64,000 bases of DNA from Xanthomonas fragariae (GCF_900183975.1 NZ_LT853882.1:310001-374000), one strand, 5' to 3'. Counted from the first letter of the stretch, positions 37,026-46,992 are shown. The notes: generated from the sequence alone by a model not told the origin. Program-made: numbers and translations.

Positions 37026-37127
37026 GCGCAGGCAATTGGCTGTTGCGCGCCTGCTTGCACGTGCGGGAAAGACACAAGGCGGGACGGCCCGCCACGCGAT
37101 GAGCTCGCGTTCCACAGCCGACGGCGG

Positions 37128-37159
37128 CCCAGTGCGCGACCACTGGGTCGCTTTTTTTT
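37128..37159 (+). terminator. Rho-independent terminator of speD
   Basis: Stem CCCAGTG (37128-37134) with CACTGGG (37141-37147), then TCGC and eight T residues (37152-37159). Confidence 0.85.
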
Positions 37160-37164
37160 ATCCG

Positions 37165-37308
37165 TTTTCTGTAGATGAGTCCGGTATCGGCGCGCTGGGC
37201 GTGACCACCGCCGGCATCGCGCTGTTCGGCGATTGCGACTCGTGGTCGCGCTTGGCATGCGTTGGTTTGATCGTTGCAGGCGTGATCGGGTTGAAGCTGG
37301 TGTCGTAG
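37165..37308 (+). pseudogene. C-terminal fragment of an SMR-family (EmrE/SugE-like) transporter
   Basis: About 47 codons: SGIGALGVTTAGIALFGDC followed by SRLACVGLIVAGVIGLKLVS. This matches the last helix region of small multidrug resistance proteins (GIGxxG, LFGE, RLxCIGLIVAGVxGLK). The first two thirds are missing and the fragment begins right after the speD terminator, so it cannot make a transporter. Confidence 0.7.
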
Positions 37309-37475
37309 TCAGCTCCAGCTTCGCGGTGCTGACCACCCAAGGCTTGCTGTGCAAACCGTTTGACTCCAACGCGTCAGCTACCCATCCCTGCCGCGCTTTC
37401 GGCGCGCGCCCTCAACGTAGTGGGCTTTGCTTTCGCAGGGAGTGCCGAGCATCTGCGTGGTGCCTTGCCTGTTGT
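37309..37475. other. Intergenic stretch between SMR remnant and coq7
   Basis: No gene recognised. The coq7 gene ends convergently at 37476. Confidence 0.3.
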
Positions 37476-38129
37476 CTACAAGCGGTAGGCGATGGTCATC
37501 ATTAACTTGGAGGCTAGGGCCATGGCGCTGGGGATCGGGGGCGGGAGGATGCGGGCGCCGGCTTGTTCGGCCTGGTCGGCATGGCGTGCTTCGTCGATTT
37601 TCATCACGCGCAAAATCGCGCGGCTGCGTTGGTCGATTTCCGGCAAGGTTTCCAGGTGTTCGTCCAGATGGGCCTCCACTTGGCGCTCGGTTTCGACCAC
37701 AAAGCCCAGACTCCAGTGGTCGCCACGTAATCCTGCCAATGCGCCAAGTGCGTAGCTGCCGGCGTACCAGAGCGGGTTGAACAGGCTGGGGCGGCTATCC
37801 AGTTCGTGCAGGCGGTCGGCGCACCAGGCCAAGTGGTCGGTTTCTTCCTGCGCGGCTTCCAGCAGATGGTGCTGGGTGTGTGCATCGCGGGCCACCGCGG
37901 CTTGGCCGAAATACAGGCCTTGCGCGCACACCTCGCCAACATGATTGATGCGCATCAATCCGGCTGCATGCCGGCGTTGGTCCGGTTTCAGCACCACATC
38001 GGGTGTGTTCGTGGCCGGATTGGGCCGCTCGGCGGGCGGGTTGCCGAAGACGGTATCCAGCGCGCGCTGGGCTTCGACCAGCAGCCGGTCGAGCCGGCTA
38101 TGCAGTCGGGAAGGAGTCGTTTGGGCCAT
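37476..38129 (-). CDS. coq7: Coq7-type demethoxyubiquinone hydroxylase
   Basis: 217 aa carboxylate-bridged di-iron monooxygenase. Introduces the last ring hydroxyl in ubiquinone synthesis, replacing the flavin enzyme UbiF of E. coli. Metal ligands are in [33 protein letters not shown] and [15 protein letters not shown]. The start at 38129 ([17 protein letters not shown]) is preferred; an in-frame ATG 153 nt upstream adds non-conserved sequence. It is divergent from rplM. The other ubiquinone genes in the window are ubiJ-ubiB at 57091. Confidence 0.92.
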   Translation of the reverse strand: MAQTTPSRLHSRLDRLLVEAQRALDTVFGNPPAERPNPATNTPDVVLKPDQRRHAAGLMRINHVGEVCAQGLYFGQAAVARDAHTQHHLLEAAQEETDHLAWCADRLHELDSRPSLFNPLWYAGSYALGALAGLRGDHWSLGFVVETERQVEAHLDEHLETLPEIDQRSRAILRVMKIDEARHADQAEQAGARILPPPIPSAMALASKLMMTIAYRL

Positions 38130-38309
38130 GCGTCGATTCTGGCCCCCTACCGACCCGTTGCCAACCGCGCAGCTCGCGTCTGTCGCAACTTGCGCTGCGG
38201 CGGAGTGTTCCGTATGATTCTCGATCTTGTGTTTCGCCATCACAACGCGTGGCAAAATTCCAGTGGTCATCGGCCGCTGCAATCAGCCCGACCACTCAAG
38301 AGTTTTATC

Positions 38310-38738
38310 ATGACTACGTTCACCGCAAAGTCCGAGACCGTCCAGCGCGACTGGTATCTCGTTGACGCCGCCGGCAAGACGCTCGGCCGTCTGTCCACCG
38401 AACTGGCTCGCCGTTTGCGCGGCAAGCACAAACCGGTTTATACCACCCACGTCGATACTGGCGATTACCTTGTGGTGATCAATGCCGAGAAGATCGTGGT
38501 CACGGGCAACAAGCTGAAAGACAAAAAGTATCACCGTTTCACCGGCTACATCGGTAACTTGAAGACCGAGAGCCTGGAGCAGGCGCTGCAGCGCCACCCG
38601 GAGCGCGTGATCGAAATCGCTGTCAAGGGCATGCTGCCGAAGGGTCCTCTGGGCCGCACCATGTACCGCAAGCTCAAGGTCTATTCGGGTGCCGAGCATC
38701 CGCACGCCGCCCAGCAGCCGCAAGTTCTGGATATCTAA
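38310..38738 (+). CDS. rplM: 50S ribosomal protein L13
   Basis: 142 aa. Begins [28 protein letters not shown] and has the conserved [24 protein letters not shown] and [18 protein letters not shown] blocks. It is the first gene of the universal rplM-rpsI operon; rpsI follows after 3 nt. Confidence 0.97.
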   Translation: MTTFTAKSETVQRDWYLVDAAGKTLGRLSTELARRLRGKHKPVYTTHVDTGDYLVVINAEKIVVTGNKLKDKKYHRFTGYIGNLKTESLEQALQRHPERVIEIAVKGMLPKGPLGRTMYRKLKVYSGAEHPHAAQQPQVLDI

Positions 38739-38741
38739 ATC

Positions 38742-39134
38742 ATGGCTATCACGCAAAACTACGGCACTGGTCGCCGTAAGTCCTCCACCGCTCGCGTGTT
38801 CCTGCGCAAGGGTAATGGCAACATCACCGTCAACGACCGTCCACTGGACGAGTTCTTTGGTCGTGAGACTGCACGTATGATCGTGCGCCAGCCGCTGGAG
38901 CTCACCAAAAACACCGAGAGCTTCGACATCCTGGTCACCGCTTCAGGCGGTGGCACCACCGGTCAGGCCGGTGCGATCCGTCTGGGCATTGCCCGTGCGT
39001 TGGTCGAATACGACGAAACCTTGAAGTCCGAGCTACGCAAGGCTGGCTTCATGACTCGTGACGCTCGCGAAGTCGAGCGTAAGAAGGTCGGTCTGCATAA
39101 GGCCCGTCGCGCTACCCAGTTCTCCAAGCGCTGA
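38742..39134 (+). CDS. rpsI: 30S ribosomal protein S9
   Basis: 130 aa. Contains [15 protein letters not shown] near the start, [23 protein letters not shown] and the C-terminal [25 protein letters not shown], whose final KR tail reaches the P-site tRNA. It is followed by an intrinsic terminator. Confidence 0.97.
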   Translation: MAITQNYGTGRRKSSTARVFLRKGNGNITVNDRPLDEFFGRETARMIVRQPLELTKNTESFDILVTASGGGTTGQAGAIRLGIARALVEYDETLKSELRKAGFMTRDAREVERKKVGLHKARRATQFSKR

Positions 39135-39178
39135 TCCATCGCGCTCGGTGCGTCCCGGTTCGCCGGGGCGCTTGCTTC

Positions 39179-39210
39179 AAAAGCCCGGCCATGCCGGGCT
39201 TTCGTCGTTT
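39179..39210 (+). terminator. Terminator of rplM-rpsI
   Basis: Stem AAGCCCGGC (39181-39189) with GCCGGGCTT (39193-39201) and a downstream T-rich TCGTCGTTTT. Confidence 0.75.
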
Positions 39211-39250
39211 TGGGGTTTGCGAATCCGCAGCTTGCGACGCGTTGCCTCGT

Positions 39251-39260
39251 GGGGGGGGGG
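39251..39260. repeat. Homopolymeric G10 tract
   Basis: Ten consecutive G residues in a non-coding stretch of about 270 bp between the rpsI terminator and the tRNA genes. No gene with a promoter in this position is apparent. Confidence 0.6.
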
Positions 39261-39537
39261 CTTTCGCCGGACCTGGCGGCTTAGCAGGTGGCCAATAGCC
39301 ATCTTGTGCGGATCGCGTACGGGCGGCGGCGACAGCTGCGTGCGCAAGTGACGTCATGGGCGATGGCGGGTTATTGGGCCACACTACCTCGTGTGTTCCG
39401 GACCCATCGTTGGCGCGTCGATTATGTTGATAGGGTTAACGGGCCGGTGACTGTAGCGATTTTCGCCGGTCTCGGCGCAGGGATATTTTGCGTCCCCCGG
39501 TGGCCGAGTGGTTTCAGGGCAAGAGTGGTTGGGCAAC

Positions 39538-39568
39538 AAAAAGGTCCGATCTTTCGATCGAACCTTTT
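39538..39568 (-). terminator. Terminator of the tRNA operon
   Basis: On the minus strand AAAAGGTT...AACCTTTT arms with an internal CGATCG pairing region are followed by T5 and GTTG. It lies just after the tRNA-Gln 3' end. Confidence 0.7.
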
Positions 39569-39573
39569 GTGTT

Positions 39574-39647
39574 TGGCTGCCCCGGATGGATTCGAACCAC
39601 CGATGCCTGAGTCAGAGTCAGGTGCCTTACCGCTTGGCTACGGGGCA
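39574..39647 (-). tRNA. tRNA-Gln (anticodon CTG)
   Basis: Minus-strand cloverleaf: acceptor TGCCCCG pairs with CGGGGCA, and the D-arm is GCCAAGCGGTAAGGC. The anticodon arm is CCTGA-CTCTGAC-TCAGG with anticodon CTG at loop positions 34-36; the T-arm contains GGTTCGAATCC. Discriminator G and CCA are encoded. It decodes CAG. Confidence 0.93.
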
Positions 39648-39699
39648 ATAAAACGCGTCGATTCAAGATTATTGCATGCCTGCGAAGGCGTGAATACCT

Positions 39700-39776
39700 T
39701 GGTGGCTATGGGTGGACTCGAACCACCGACCCCAGCATTATGAGTGCTGTGCTCTAACCGGCTGAGCTACATAGCC
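39700..39776 (-). tRNA. tRNA-Met (elongator, anticodon CAT)
   Basis: Minus-strand cloverleaf: acceptor GGCTATG pairs with CATAGCC, and the D-arm is GCTCAGCCGGTTAGAGC. The anticodon arm is CAGCA-CTCATAA-TGCTG with anticodon CAT; the T-arm has GGTTCGAGTCC. CCA is encoded. The paired first acceptor position (G-C) and the D-loop show elongator type, not initiator. It is upstream of tRNA-Gln in the same transcript. Confidence 0.92.
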
Positions 39777-39894
39777 TAGGTAGCCGGTAATTCTCACAAT
39801 GCGTAACGGTGTTGTCAAGTATTTCGTTTACAGCTTGTGAGCCGGGCGTCGCCGTGGCAGAGTCGGTGACAGTAGATTTTCAGGAGTCCGCATC

Positions 39895-40512
39895 GTGATC
39901 GATCCGGACGGTTTCCGGCCAAACGTGGGCATCGTGCTGATGCGGCAGGACGGTCAGGTGTTCTGGGCACGACGTGTGCGTAGAGACGGCTGGCAGTTCC
40001 CGCAAGGTGGCATGAATACCGATGAGACGCCCGTCGAAGCCATGTACCGCGAGCTGCGCGAAGAAACCGGGTTGTTGCCCGAGCATGTCGAATTGCTCGG
40101 TGCCACGCCTGGCTGGCTACGCTATCGCTTACCCAGCCGGGCTGTGCGCCGGAACGAGCGACAGGTCTGCATCGGTCAGAAACAGGTCTGGTTCCTACTA
40201 CGGTTCACTGGCGAGGAATCTCACCTCAAGCTCGACCATACCGATACACCTGAGTTTGACCACTGGCGCTGGGTAGATTTCTGGTATCCGGTCGAACATG
40301 TGGTGATGTTCAAGCGCGGTGTGTATGCACGGGCGTTGCGCCATCTGGCGCCGCTTGCGCAGAATCTGGCCGGACCCGGGGCGGTCGGTGCGATGCCTGA
40401 GCGTGCGCTAGAAGCATGGTTGCCGGGCAGCAGCGCTGCGGGGCACGACAGCCCGCGCAAGCGCCCACTCAAGCGCAGCGGGGTGCGGCCGGTCCGGATT
40501 AATAATGATTAA
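39895..40512 (+). CDS. rppH: RNA pyrophosphohydrolase (Nudix)
   Basis: 205 aa, GTG start preceded by CAGGAG. RppH removes pyrophosphate from 5'-triphosphate ends of mRNA and so starts 5'-dependent decay. The Nudix box [17 protein letters not shown] with REETGL is complete (about residues 38-60), followed by WLRYRLP and KQVWFLLRF as in RppH. The basic C-terminal tail ([14 protein letters not shown]) is longer than in E. coli RppH. Confidence 0.95.
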   Translation: MIDPDGFRPNVGIVLMRQDGQVFWARRVRRDGWQFPQGGMNTDETPVEAMYRELREETGLLPEHVELLGATPGWLRYRLPSRAVRRNERQVCIGQKQVWFLLRFTGEESHLKLDHTDTPEFDHWRWVDFWYPVEHVVMFKRGVYARALRHLAPLAQNLAGPGAVGAMPERALEAWLPGSSAAGHDSPRKRPLKRSGVRPVRINND

Positions 40513-40592
40513 CCTTTGGAATTGACACCTATTCTCGTTTGCGGTGCAATTAGTCCCGGTCCTTTCCGGATCGCCAACACCCCACCGATACC

Positions 40593-40802
40593 GTGTACGT
40601 CTGCATATGTAATGGGGTCACCGACCACCAGATCCGCGAAGCGGCTGAGAACGGCTGCGCCAGTTTGGCCGAGCTGACCGTGCGCACCGGCTGCGGGTCC
40701 AATTGTGGCTCGTGCCTTGAAATGGCTGGCGACTTGTTGAGCCAGGTACATGCAACGCGCGCGCTGCCGCTGCCCCTGTTGGGTTTGGCCAGCGCTGCGT
40801 GA
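40593..40802 (+). CDS. bfd: Bacterioferritin-associated ferredoxin
   Basis: 69 aa, GTG start. BFD/[2Fe-2S] domain with cysteines in MYVCICNGVTD (Cys4, Cys6) and CGSNCGSC (last two binding Cys). Bfd docks onto bacterioferritin and delivers electrons to release stored iron. bfr lies 426 bp downstream on the same strand, which supports the pairing. Confidence 0.93.
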   Translation: MYVCICNGVTDHQIREAAENGCASLAELTVRTGCGSNCGSCLEMAGDLLSQVHATRALPLPLLGLASAA

Positions 40803-41228
40803 AGGTTGCCTTGTGCGTTTTGCTGACTCGTTTTGATGGTCGGTGTGCAGATGCCGGCTTCGCCGCGTCGATGAAGCACGCGTTGCGACGCACGAGGTTC
40901 TGAAACCTTTTGGTTGCAGCCTGTTGCGCTGCTGGTCGGCGAAGGATTGTAGCGTTGGCTCCACTAGATCGATGATCGCTCTCGCTCTCGCTCTCGCTCT
41001 CGCCTGGCTGCCGGCCGGGTAGCTCTTGCGGCTGTCGCGCTGTTTGTGGAGGAATGGATTGCAGCTGTAGCTTCATCGGACCTAAGAGCATCTTGTCCTT
41101 GCTGCTGACCGTATGGCGGCTTGTCTCGTGGTCGGCCATGCGTCCCGCAACTGATCACGATTCGCGTTCCTTCATGTGCCGCGTCATCGCGTTAGAGTGC
41201 GGTCGGCTCACTGTCTCGGAGACATCGC
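40803..41228. other. bfd-bfr intergenic region with a hexamer repeat
   Basis: 426 bp without a convincing gene. It includes the TCGCTC tandem repeat at 40976-41003. The bfr promoter must lie near its right end. Confidence 0.4.
40976..41003. repeat. Tandem hexanucleotide repeat TCGCTC
   Basis: Four full TCGCTC units plus TCGC in a row. Located in the non-coding space between bfd and bfr. Confidence 0.8.
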
Positions 41229-41699
41229 ATGAAGGGCGATACCAAAGTCATCGAGCACCTCAACAAGGTGCTCTACAACGAACTTACCGCGATTAACCAG
41301 TACTTCCTGCACGCCAAGATGCTCAAGAACTGGGGCCTGAAGGAATTGGCCGAGCATGAGTACAAGGAATCCATCGACGAGATGAAGCATGCGGACAAGT
41401 TGTCCGACCGCATCCTGTTCCTCGAGGGACTTCCCAATTTTCAGGTGCTGGGCAAGCTGCGCATCGGTGAGAGCCCGACCGAGATGTTCCGCTGCGATCT
41501 GACCCTGGAGCGCGAGGCGGTGGCGGTGCTGCGCGAGGCGGTGGCCTATGCGGAGTCGGTCAAGGACTACGTGAGCCGGCAGTTGCTGGTGGACATTCTG
41601 GAATCGGAAGAAGAGCACATCGACTGGCTGGAAACCCAGCTGGATCTGGTGGCGCGGATTGGCGAGCCGAATTATTTGCTGACGAAGTTGGATGATTGA
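41229..41699 (+). CDS. bfr: Bacterioferritin
   Basis: 156 aa iron-storage subunit that forms a 24-mer with heme at the dimer interface. Ferroxidase ligands are Glu18 ([12 protein letters not shown]), Glu51 and His54 (IDEMKHAD), plus the later Glu/His residues in LEREAV and ESEEEHIDW. Met52, the axial heme ligand in E. coli Bfr, is conserved. It is followed by an intrinsic terminator. Confidence 0.95.
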   Translation: MKGDTKVIEHLNKVLYNELTAINQYFLHAKMLKNWGLKELAEHEYKESIDEMKHADKLSDRILFLEGLPNFQVLGKLRIGESPTEMFRCDLTLEREAVAVLREAVAYAESVKDYVSRQLLVDILESEEEHIDWLETQLDLVARIGEPNYLLTKLDD

Positions 41700-41862
41700 G
41701 TGCGGCTGACGCACTGTTGCGTTGCTTTGCTGCGTCAGGTGTGGTCTTTGCTGGTGTCGCGGCCCAGCACAAACGTAGTCGAGCGCCGAACTGCCGATTG
41801 TTTGTCATGCGTGGCGTGCTGGGGTGTATGGGGCTTCGCCCGTACCCTCGCCCCAACCCCTC

Positions 41863-41886
41863 TCCCGCAAAAGCGGGGCTTTTTTT
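41863..41886 (+). terminator. Terminator-like hairpin after bfr
   Basis: CCCGC-AAAA-GCGGG stem followed by GCT and a T-run (41880-41886). It is about 165 bp after the bfr stop. Confidence 0.55.
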
Positions 41887-41896
41887 GTAGCCCTCC

Positions 41897-41915
41897 TTTT
41901 TTTGGGGGGGGGGGG
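41897..41915. repeat. T7-G12 homopolymer tract
   Basis: Seven T then twelve G residues in the non-coding space between bfr and the convergent histidine kinase gene. Confidence 0.6.
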
Positions 41916-42069
41916 CGGTGTCGAATGAGCTTGCGGGAGCAAGCACGACGCACCCTCTCAGCGCTCAGCTGGGTTCGTCGTCGTGCTGATCATTCGGTCA
42001 ATACACAGCTAGCTGTCGCCGCTCTGATCGTGTTGTCAGTCCGCAGCTAGTTCCCGCTGTCCTGTGTAC

Positions 42070-44376
42070 TTAGCTAGCGGCGCGGGTTGCGGACTGCAGG
42101 CGAGCAATCTTGTCTAGCAGTGCCAAGCGAGCGCGGGCGTATTCAGCGACGACCAGTGCGACCATGACCGAGGGGCGTTCGATGGTACCGGTGCGGGCGG
42201 CCAGTTCAATGCGTCGTGCCGCGTTGGACACCGCCTGGGCGCCGACGTTGGCGCTGGACGACGTGAGGGTGTGGGCCAGATCGCGTAGCTGGATGCTGTC
42301 GCGATTGGCGGCGGCGACTTCCAGTCGCTCGATGATGAGCGGTGCGTCTTCCAGGAACAGCTGGAGGATGGTGAAAGTATCTGCGCCCGCCACTTCGTAC
42401 AGCTCATCGATGACGCTGTTGTCCAGGATCGGCAGTACCCGTGCCTGCGCGGCAGCACTTGCGCTCTCTGGATTCATCGCGGCTGGGCCGCAGCTGGCCA
42501 GTTCGGGCAGCGCTTGCTGACGCGGCAGCCAGCGCTGCAGGCAGGCATCGAGTTGTTCGCGTGCGACCGGCTTGGACAAATAGTCGTCCATGCCGGCAGC
42601 CAGGCAGCGTTCGCGGTCGCCAGCCATGGCATTGGCGGTCATCGCCACGATCGGGACCGGGCCGCGGCCACTTTCGGTTTCCATCGCGCGCCAGCGTCGG
42701 GTGGCGGCATAGCCGTCCAGCACCGGCATCTGGCAATCCATGAACACCATGTCGTAGCGGGTGGATTCCATGCTGCTCAGCGCGGCTTCGCCGTCAGTGG
42801 CGGTGTCGGCTTCGAAGCCGAGGAAGGCCAGTAACTTTTGCGCGACCAGCAGGTTTACCGGGTTGTCTTCCGCCAGCAGGATGCGCACGTCGCGTGGATT
42901 GGCCATCGGTGGCGGCAACGGGTCTGGGATCGCTTCCGAATCCAGCGCGGCTGCATGGGCCGGCTTGGGATCGGGCGGCAGCACCAACGCGCGCAGCGTC
43001 TCGTCCGGGCTCTGGCGCGGCACCAAGGTGGCGTTGTCCTGCAGTTCTGCAGGGACCGGCTCTTCGCCGTACAGCCAGATCAGCCGCGAGCCTCTGAGGT
43101 CTTCCGGGCGGGCTAACGCGCGATGCACGGCGCGCGCGCTGTAGCGCAGCTTGTCGTGGTCGGCGATGACGCAGCGGAAGCCTTCGGTGTCGCTGTGGCG
43201 ACGTACGCGTTCGAGCGCTTCCTGAGTGGTTTCCATCAGCACATGCGACACGCCCCAGCTATCGAGTAAGCGCTTGAGGCGTTGCGACAGGCGAGCATCC
43301 GAACTGATCACCATGACCCGTGCCGCATCGGTGCCGGTGTTCTGCTGCAGGTCGCCGATGACTTTGAGCAGCGGGATTTCGAACCAGAAGGTGGCGCCGC
43401 GCCCAGGTTCGGATTCCACGCCGATGCGGCCGCCCATCAGGTCGACGATGCGCTTGCAGATCGCCAGCCCCAGCCCAGTGCCGCCGTACAGACGCGTGGT
43501 CGATGCATCGGCTTGCGCAAAGGAGCGGAACAGGCGAGCCTGCTGATCCGGGGCGATGCCGATGCCGGTGTCGCGCACCTGGAAGCGCAGCAGATGCTGG
43601 GCGCGTGTTTCGCCCAGGCGGCGCAGTAGGATATCCACGCTGCCACGCTCGGTGAACTTGATTGCGTTGCCGATCAGGTTGCCCAGCACTTGGCGCAGGC
43701 GGATCGGATCGCCGCGCACCAGCAGGCGCACCGACGGCTCGATGTCCAGACTCAGGCGCAGCTGGCGACCTTCGGCGGTGCGTTGCAGCAGCTGCACGAC
43801 GCCGTCGAGCAGTTCGCGCAGGTTGAAGGTAGTGGTCTCCAGTTCCAGCTTGTTGGCTTCGAGCTTGGAGTAGTCGAGGATGTCGTCGACGATGCGCAGC
43901 AACTGCAACGAGCTGCCAGTGGCGGTCTGTAGCATTTCGCGCTGGTCCACACTGAGCTGGCCACTGGAGATCAGCTCCAGCATCGGAACGATGCCGTTGA
44001 GCGGTGTGCGGATCTCATGACTCATGGTGGCCAGGAACTCGCCTTTGGCCAGCGTGGCGGCTTCGGCGGCCTGCTTGGCGCGCAGTAATTCTTGCTCGAG
44101 TTCACCGTGGCGTTGCAATTCCTGCTGCAGTCGCTCGCGGGAGAGGTCGGCTTCTTCCAGGCGCTGCGAGAGCGCCTGCTGTGTGCGCAGGGCACGATTG
44201 GCGGCGATGGCGGCGCACAGGCCGAACACCATTGCGAGCGTCGCCGAAACTGCGGTCACCGCCAGCCATGGGCCCTGCAGTGCGGACCATTGCAAGCCTG
44301 CGCCCAGCGCTGCCACCAGGGCGGCCAGGGTGGCTAAAGTGCTCCAGGCGCGAAGGCCTCCTGCACGCGCTGTCAC
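42070..44376 (-). CDS. Hybrid sensor histidine kinase with receiver and HPt domains
   Basis: 768 aa, GTG start abutting the upstream gene. Two N-terminal transmembrane helices (about residues 12-28 and 38-58) with almost no periplasmic loop, a coiled coil (65-110), and HisKA with His120 in [13 protein letters not shown]. HATPase_c follows with the N box IGNAIKFTE, then DTGIGI and GGTGLGLAI. After it come a degenerate receiver-like segment ([15 protein letters not shown]), a true receiver (LLAEDNPVN and [11 protein letters not shown]) and a C-terminal HPt with [13 protein letters not shown]. This is an ArcB/BarA-like phosphorelay layout. Signal and final regulator are unknown. It is probably co-transcribed with the REC-GGDEF-EAL gene. 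Confidence 0.9.
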   Translation of the reverse strand: MTARAGGLRAWSTLATLAALVAALGAGLQWSALQGPWLAVTAVSATLAMVFGLCAAIAANRALRTQQALSQRLEEADLSRERLQQELQRHGELEQELLRAKQAAEAATLAKGEFLATMSHEIRTPLNGIVPMLELISSGQLSVDQREMLQTATGSSLQLLRIVDDILDYSKLEANKLELETTTFNLRELLDGVVQLLQRTAEGRQLRLSLDIEPSVRLLVRGDPIRLRQVLGNLIGNAIKFTERGSVDILLRRLGETRAQHLLRFQVRDTGIGIAPDQQARLFRSFAQADASTTRLYGGTGLGLAICKRIVDLMGGRIGVESEPGRGATFWFEIPLLKVIGDLQQNTGTDAARVMVISSDARLSQRLKRLLDSWGVSHVLMETTQEALERVRRHSDTEGFRCVIADHDKLRYSARAVHRALARPEDLRGSRLIWLYGEEPVPAELQDNATLVPRQSPDETLRALVLPPDPKPAHAAALDSEAIPDPLPPPMANPRDVRILLAEDNPVNLLVAQKLLAFLGFEADTATDGEAALSSMESTRYDMVFMDCQMPVLDGYAATRRWRAMETESGRGPVPIVAMTANAMAGDRERCLAAGMDDYLSKPVAREQLDACLQRWLPRQQALPELASCGPAAMNPESASAAAQARVLPILDNSVIDELYEVAGADTFTILQLFLEDAPLIIERLEVAAANRDSIQLRDLAHTLTSSSANVGAQAVSNAARRIELAARTGTIERPSVMVALVVAEYARARLALLDKIARLQSATRAAS

Positions 44377-46326
44377 TCAGAGCACCGCGTTCGTGAAGTC
44401 GAAGTCCAGTTCCTTGCCGACCGTCTGCACCAGGTTGCCCTGGATGAAATCCACACCGCTGATCCACATTGCGGCAGCTGCCTGCGGATCTTCGATGCGT
44501 TGGCCGATGATCAGCAGACCGCGCTGGTGGGCGATGTCGATCACGCTGCGCAATTGATCGCGCACCGCGGTATTGCCGTGGGAATCGGCGAAGCGGTTGG
44601 CCATGCGTACGAAGCTGAGCGGCAATTGGCTCAGCAGCGCGTTGGCTTCGTCGCCGGGTTCGAACTGGCTGAGGCAGAACTGCACGCCGGCCGGCATCAA
44701 CTTGGCGCAGAACTGCTGCACGGTGACGGTGTGGATCAGTGCATCGTCCAAGCGCAGGTCGACGATCAGCGATTGCCCGGCCACGCCGCGTTCGACCAGT
44801 TCCTTGAGCAGCCAATCAGCGAAAGCGTCGCGTGCCAGCGTGCGCGGCGATTGCGAGACGAACAGGCGCAGCGGCGGGCTGGCGTGCTGGTACAGATGCA
44901 GCAAGCCGACCGCGTGGTCCATGACCTGTTGGTCCAGATCGGCGATGCGCCCGGCCGCTTCGGCAGCGGGAATGACTTGGCCGGCCGACAGTAGTGTGCC
45001 GTCGGCCTGGCGCAGCCGCAGCAGCACTTGGTACTGCGCGGTGTCGCCGCCGGCCACGGCCACGATCGGTTGGTAGGCCAATTCGAGCTGGCCTTCGACC
45101 AGGCGCAGTTGTTCCTGTTGTTCGGCCTGGCTGGGTGCCAGATAGGCCTGTACGCCATCGCTGCGTAGGCGTGCCTGCAAGGCGGTGCGTTCGACCGCTT
45201 CCAGCGCGCTGCCGGTGTCGTCGAAGCCAAAACCTAACGGCGCCACACCGATCGCGCAGCGCACGTGCACGGATTCATCTTCGCGTACCGGGAAGGCGTT
45301 GGCCGATAGTCGCTGCCTGATCTCCAGCGCGTGCTGTTCCAGGCCGGCTTCGGGCATGCCCACCGCCAGCAACAGGAAGCTGTTGTCGTTTAAACGCGCC
45401 AACGGATACGGATGCGCGGCACTGGCCAAGCGATGGCCGGCCTGGGTCATCAGGCGCTCGTAGTCGGCGTAGCCGTAGCGCTCACGCAGGCCGAGCGCGC
45501 TGGCGATCTCGATAAAAAATAGGCCGCCGGACTGCTTGCGCTCCAGCGCATCGGCGAGCAACTCCATCACGTGGCCGCGCGTGGGTAGCCCGGTTTCCGG
45601 ATTGCTGCGCACGCTGATCTGTTGGCCGGCCTGCTGCAGCGCCTGCTTGCGCGCGCGACGGATGCGGTTGGACACCGCGGCGATTAAGTGGCGTGGGCGG
45701 ACCGGTTTGGTCAGGAAATCGTCGGCGCCGCTGTCGAGAACTTCGAACTGGCGCTCCGGGTCCGGGTCGCCGGTCAGGAACACGATCGGCAGCAACTGCT
45801 GGCTTGGTTGCTGACGGATCAGGGTGGTCAGGCGTATGCCGTCCAGTTCGGGCATATGCAAGTCCATAAGGATCAGATCCGGATGATAGTCCTGGATCGC
45901 GTGCGGCACGTTGACAGCGGTCATTTCGATCTGTGCATGCATGCCGGCGCCATGCAGCACGCTCTGTGCGAACAACGCCTGCGAGCGGTCGTCCTCGACG
46001 ATCAATACGCGATACGGCGCATCGGCCGGCACGTTGCCGTCGCGCGCCACTGCGAGCGCCACTGACGCCGGCGCGGTACGCGCGCTGCTGATATTTGCCA
46101 CGGCTCGCGGCGACGCGATTTGTGCTGCCGGTCCGGACACAGCCGCAACCGCAACCGCAGATGCGGGAATGATTGCTGCGCTCACCGGCGCGACGCTGTC
46201 GGCCGCCGCAGCCTCGTCGGCCCAGCGGCGCCAGTGGTCTGCCGGCGGGGTCTCGGCGCGCAGTGGGCGATTACGCGTGGCGGTATTGTCACGGGTGGTG
46301 AAAGAAACCGGATCTCGGGCGGCCAT
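44377..46326 (-). CDS. REC-GGDEF-EAL protein with degenerate catalytic motifs
   Basis: 649 aa. An Ala-rich N-terminal linker (about 1-100) precedes a receiver domain (VLIVEDDRSQ, LILMDLHMPELDG, TGDPD, KPV). A GGDEF-type domain has RLNDNSF in place of GGDEF, and an EAL-type domain has QVLLRLR where EALLR is expected (near YQPIVAV). Neither cyclase nor phosphodiesterase activity is likely; a c-di-GMP-binding effector role, as for FimX, is more plausible. FimX itself also has a PAS domain, which I do not see. It directly precedes the hybrid kinase, which may phosphorylate its receiver. Confidence 0.87.
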   Translation of the reverse strand: MAARDPVSFTTRDNTATRNRPLRAETPPADHWRRWADEAAAADSVAPVSAAIIPASAVAVAAVSGPAAQIASPRAVANISSARTAPASVALAVARDGNVPADAPYRVLIVEDDRSQALFAQSVLHGAGMHAQIEMTAVNVPHAIQDYHPDLILMDLHMPELDGIRLTTLIRQQPSQQLLPIVFLTGDPDPERQFEVLDSGADDFLTKPVRPRHLIAAVSNRIRRARKQALQQAGQQISVRSNPETGLPTRGHVMELLADALERKQSGGLFFIEIASALGLRERYGYADYERLMTQAGHRLASAAHPYPLARLNDNSFLLLAVGMPEAGLEQHALEIRQRLSANAFPVREDESVHVRCAIGVAPLGFGFDDTGSALEAVERTALQARLRSDGVQAYLAPSQAEQQEQLRLVEGQLELAYQPIVAVAGGDTAQYQVLLRLRQADGTLLSAGQVIPAAEAAGRIADLDQQVMDHAVGLLHLYQHASPPLRLFVSQSPRTLARDAFADWLLKELVERGVAGQSLIVDLRLDDALIHTVTVQQFCAKLMPAGVQFCLSQFEPGDEANALLSQLPLSFVRMANRFADSHGNTAVRDQLRSVIDIAHQRGLLIIGQRIEDPQAAAAMWISGVDFIQGNLVQTVGKELDFDFTNAVL

Positions 46327-46365
46327 CGATACTCCCTACAGTCGCGGTGATTATGCGATGAACCA

Positions 46366-46992
46366 TCACGATAGCGGGGAGCGGCGTGTAGCCGGTGTGG
46401 TGGCAGCACGCGTTGGCGCGACCAGCCGATGCACGCCCCGCCACAGCAATCGCCAGACCCACCACACCACCAGCGCGGCCAGCACACTCGATCCTACCGC
46501 CAAGCTTAGCGCCAGCCATGGGTGCGCCAGTGCCAGTGCCAATGCGGTGGTGGCGATAGTGTCCTCGGCCAGCGAGGCGATCCAGTTGCTGGCCGGTTCC
46601 GGCGAGGTATTGAGCAGCGCGCGGGTGCCGGCCTTGAGCGTGTGGCTGGTTAGTGCCAAGCCTGCGCCTGCGGCCAGCGCGCCGGTGCCCAGATTGCCAT
46701 CGGGCGACAGCGTGGCCGCGGCCAGGAATGCGCCTGCCGGCACGCGGGCCAGCGTCTGCACCAAGTCCCAGCCCGAATCCACGCCGGGGATCTTGTCGGC
46801 GAAGAATTCGGCAACCGCCAGCGCGCCCGAGGTGCCAAGCACCCACCACGATTGCGCCGGATGCAGGGCGGGCGGCAGCTCGATCCAGCCGAGCAGGCCG
46901 GCCAGGCCGACGCCGAACACAGTGAGGTAGACACGGATTCCGGCGAGCCAGGCCAGCAGGATGCCGATCACGAACAGATGGGCTTCGCTCAT
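46366..46992 (-). CDS. DUF4126 membrane protein
   Basis: 208 aa, rich in Ala, Leu and Gly with several hydrophobic segments. The family pattern GIRVYLTVFGVGLAGLLGW near the N-terminus, ADKIPGVDSGWDLVQT in the middle and KAGTRALLNTSPEPASNW are diagnostic of DUF4126. Function unknown. The start at 46992 is used; an upstream ATG adds seven residues. Confidence 0.82.
   Translation of the reverse strand: MSEAHLFVIGILLAWLAGIRVYLTVFGVGLAGLLGWIELPPALHPAQSWWVLGTSGALAVAEFFADKIPGVDSGWDLVQTLARVPAGAFLAAATLSPDGNLGTGALAAGAGLALTSHTLKAGTRALLNTSPEPASNWIASLAEDTIATTALALALAHPWLALSLAVGSSVLAALVVWWVWRLLWRGVHRLVAPTRAATTPATRRSPLS

Noticed and set aside
40618..41158. Minus-strand frames containing Ser-Glu repeats
   Set aside because: They only reflect the TCGCTC tandem repeat read on the other strand, antisense to bfd and the spacer.
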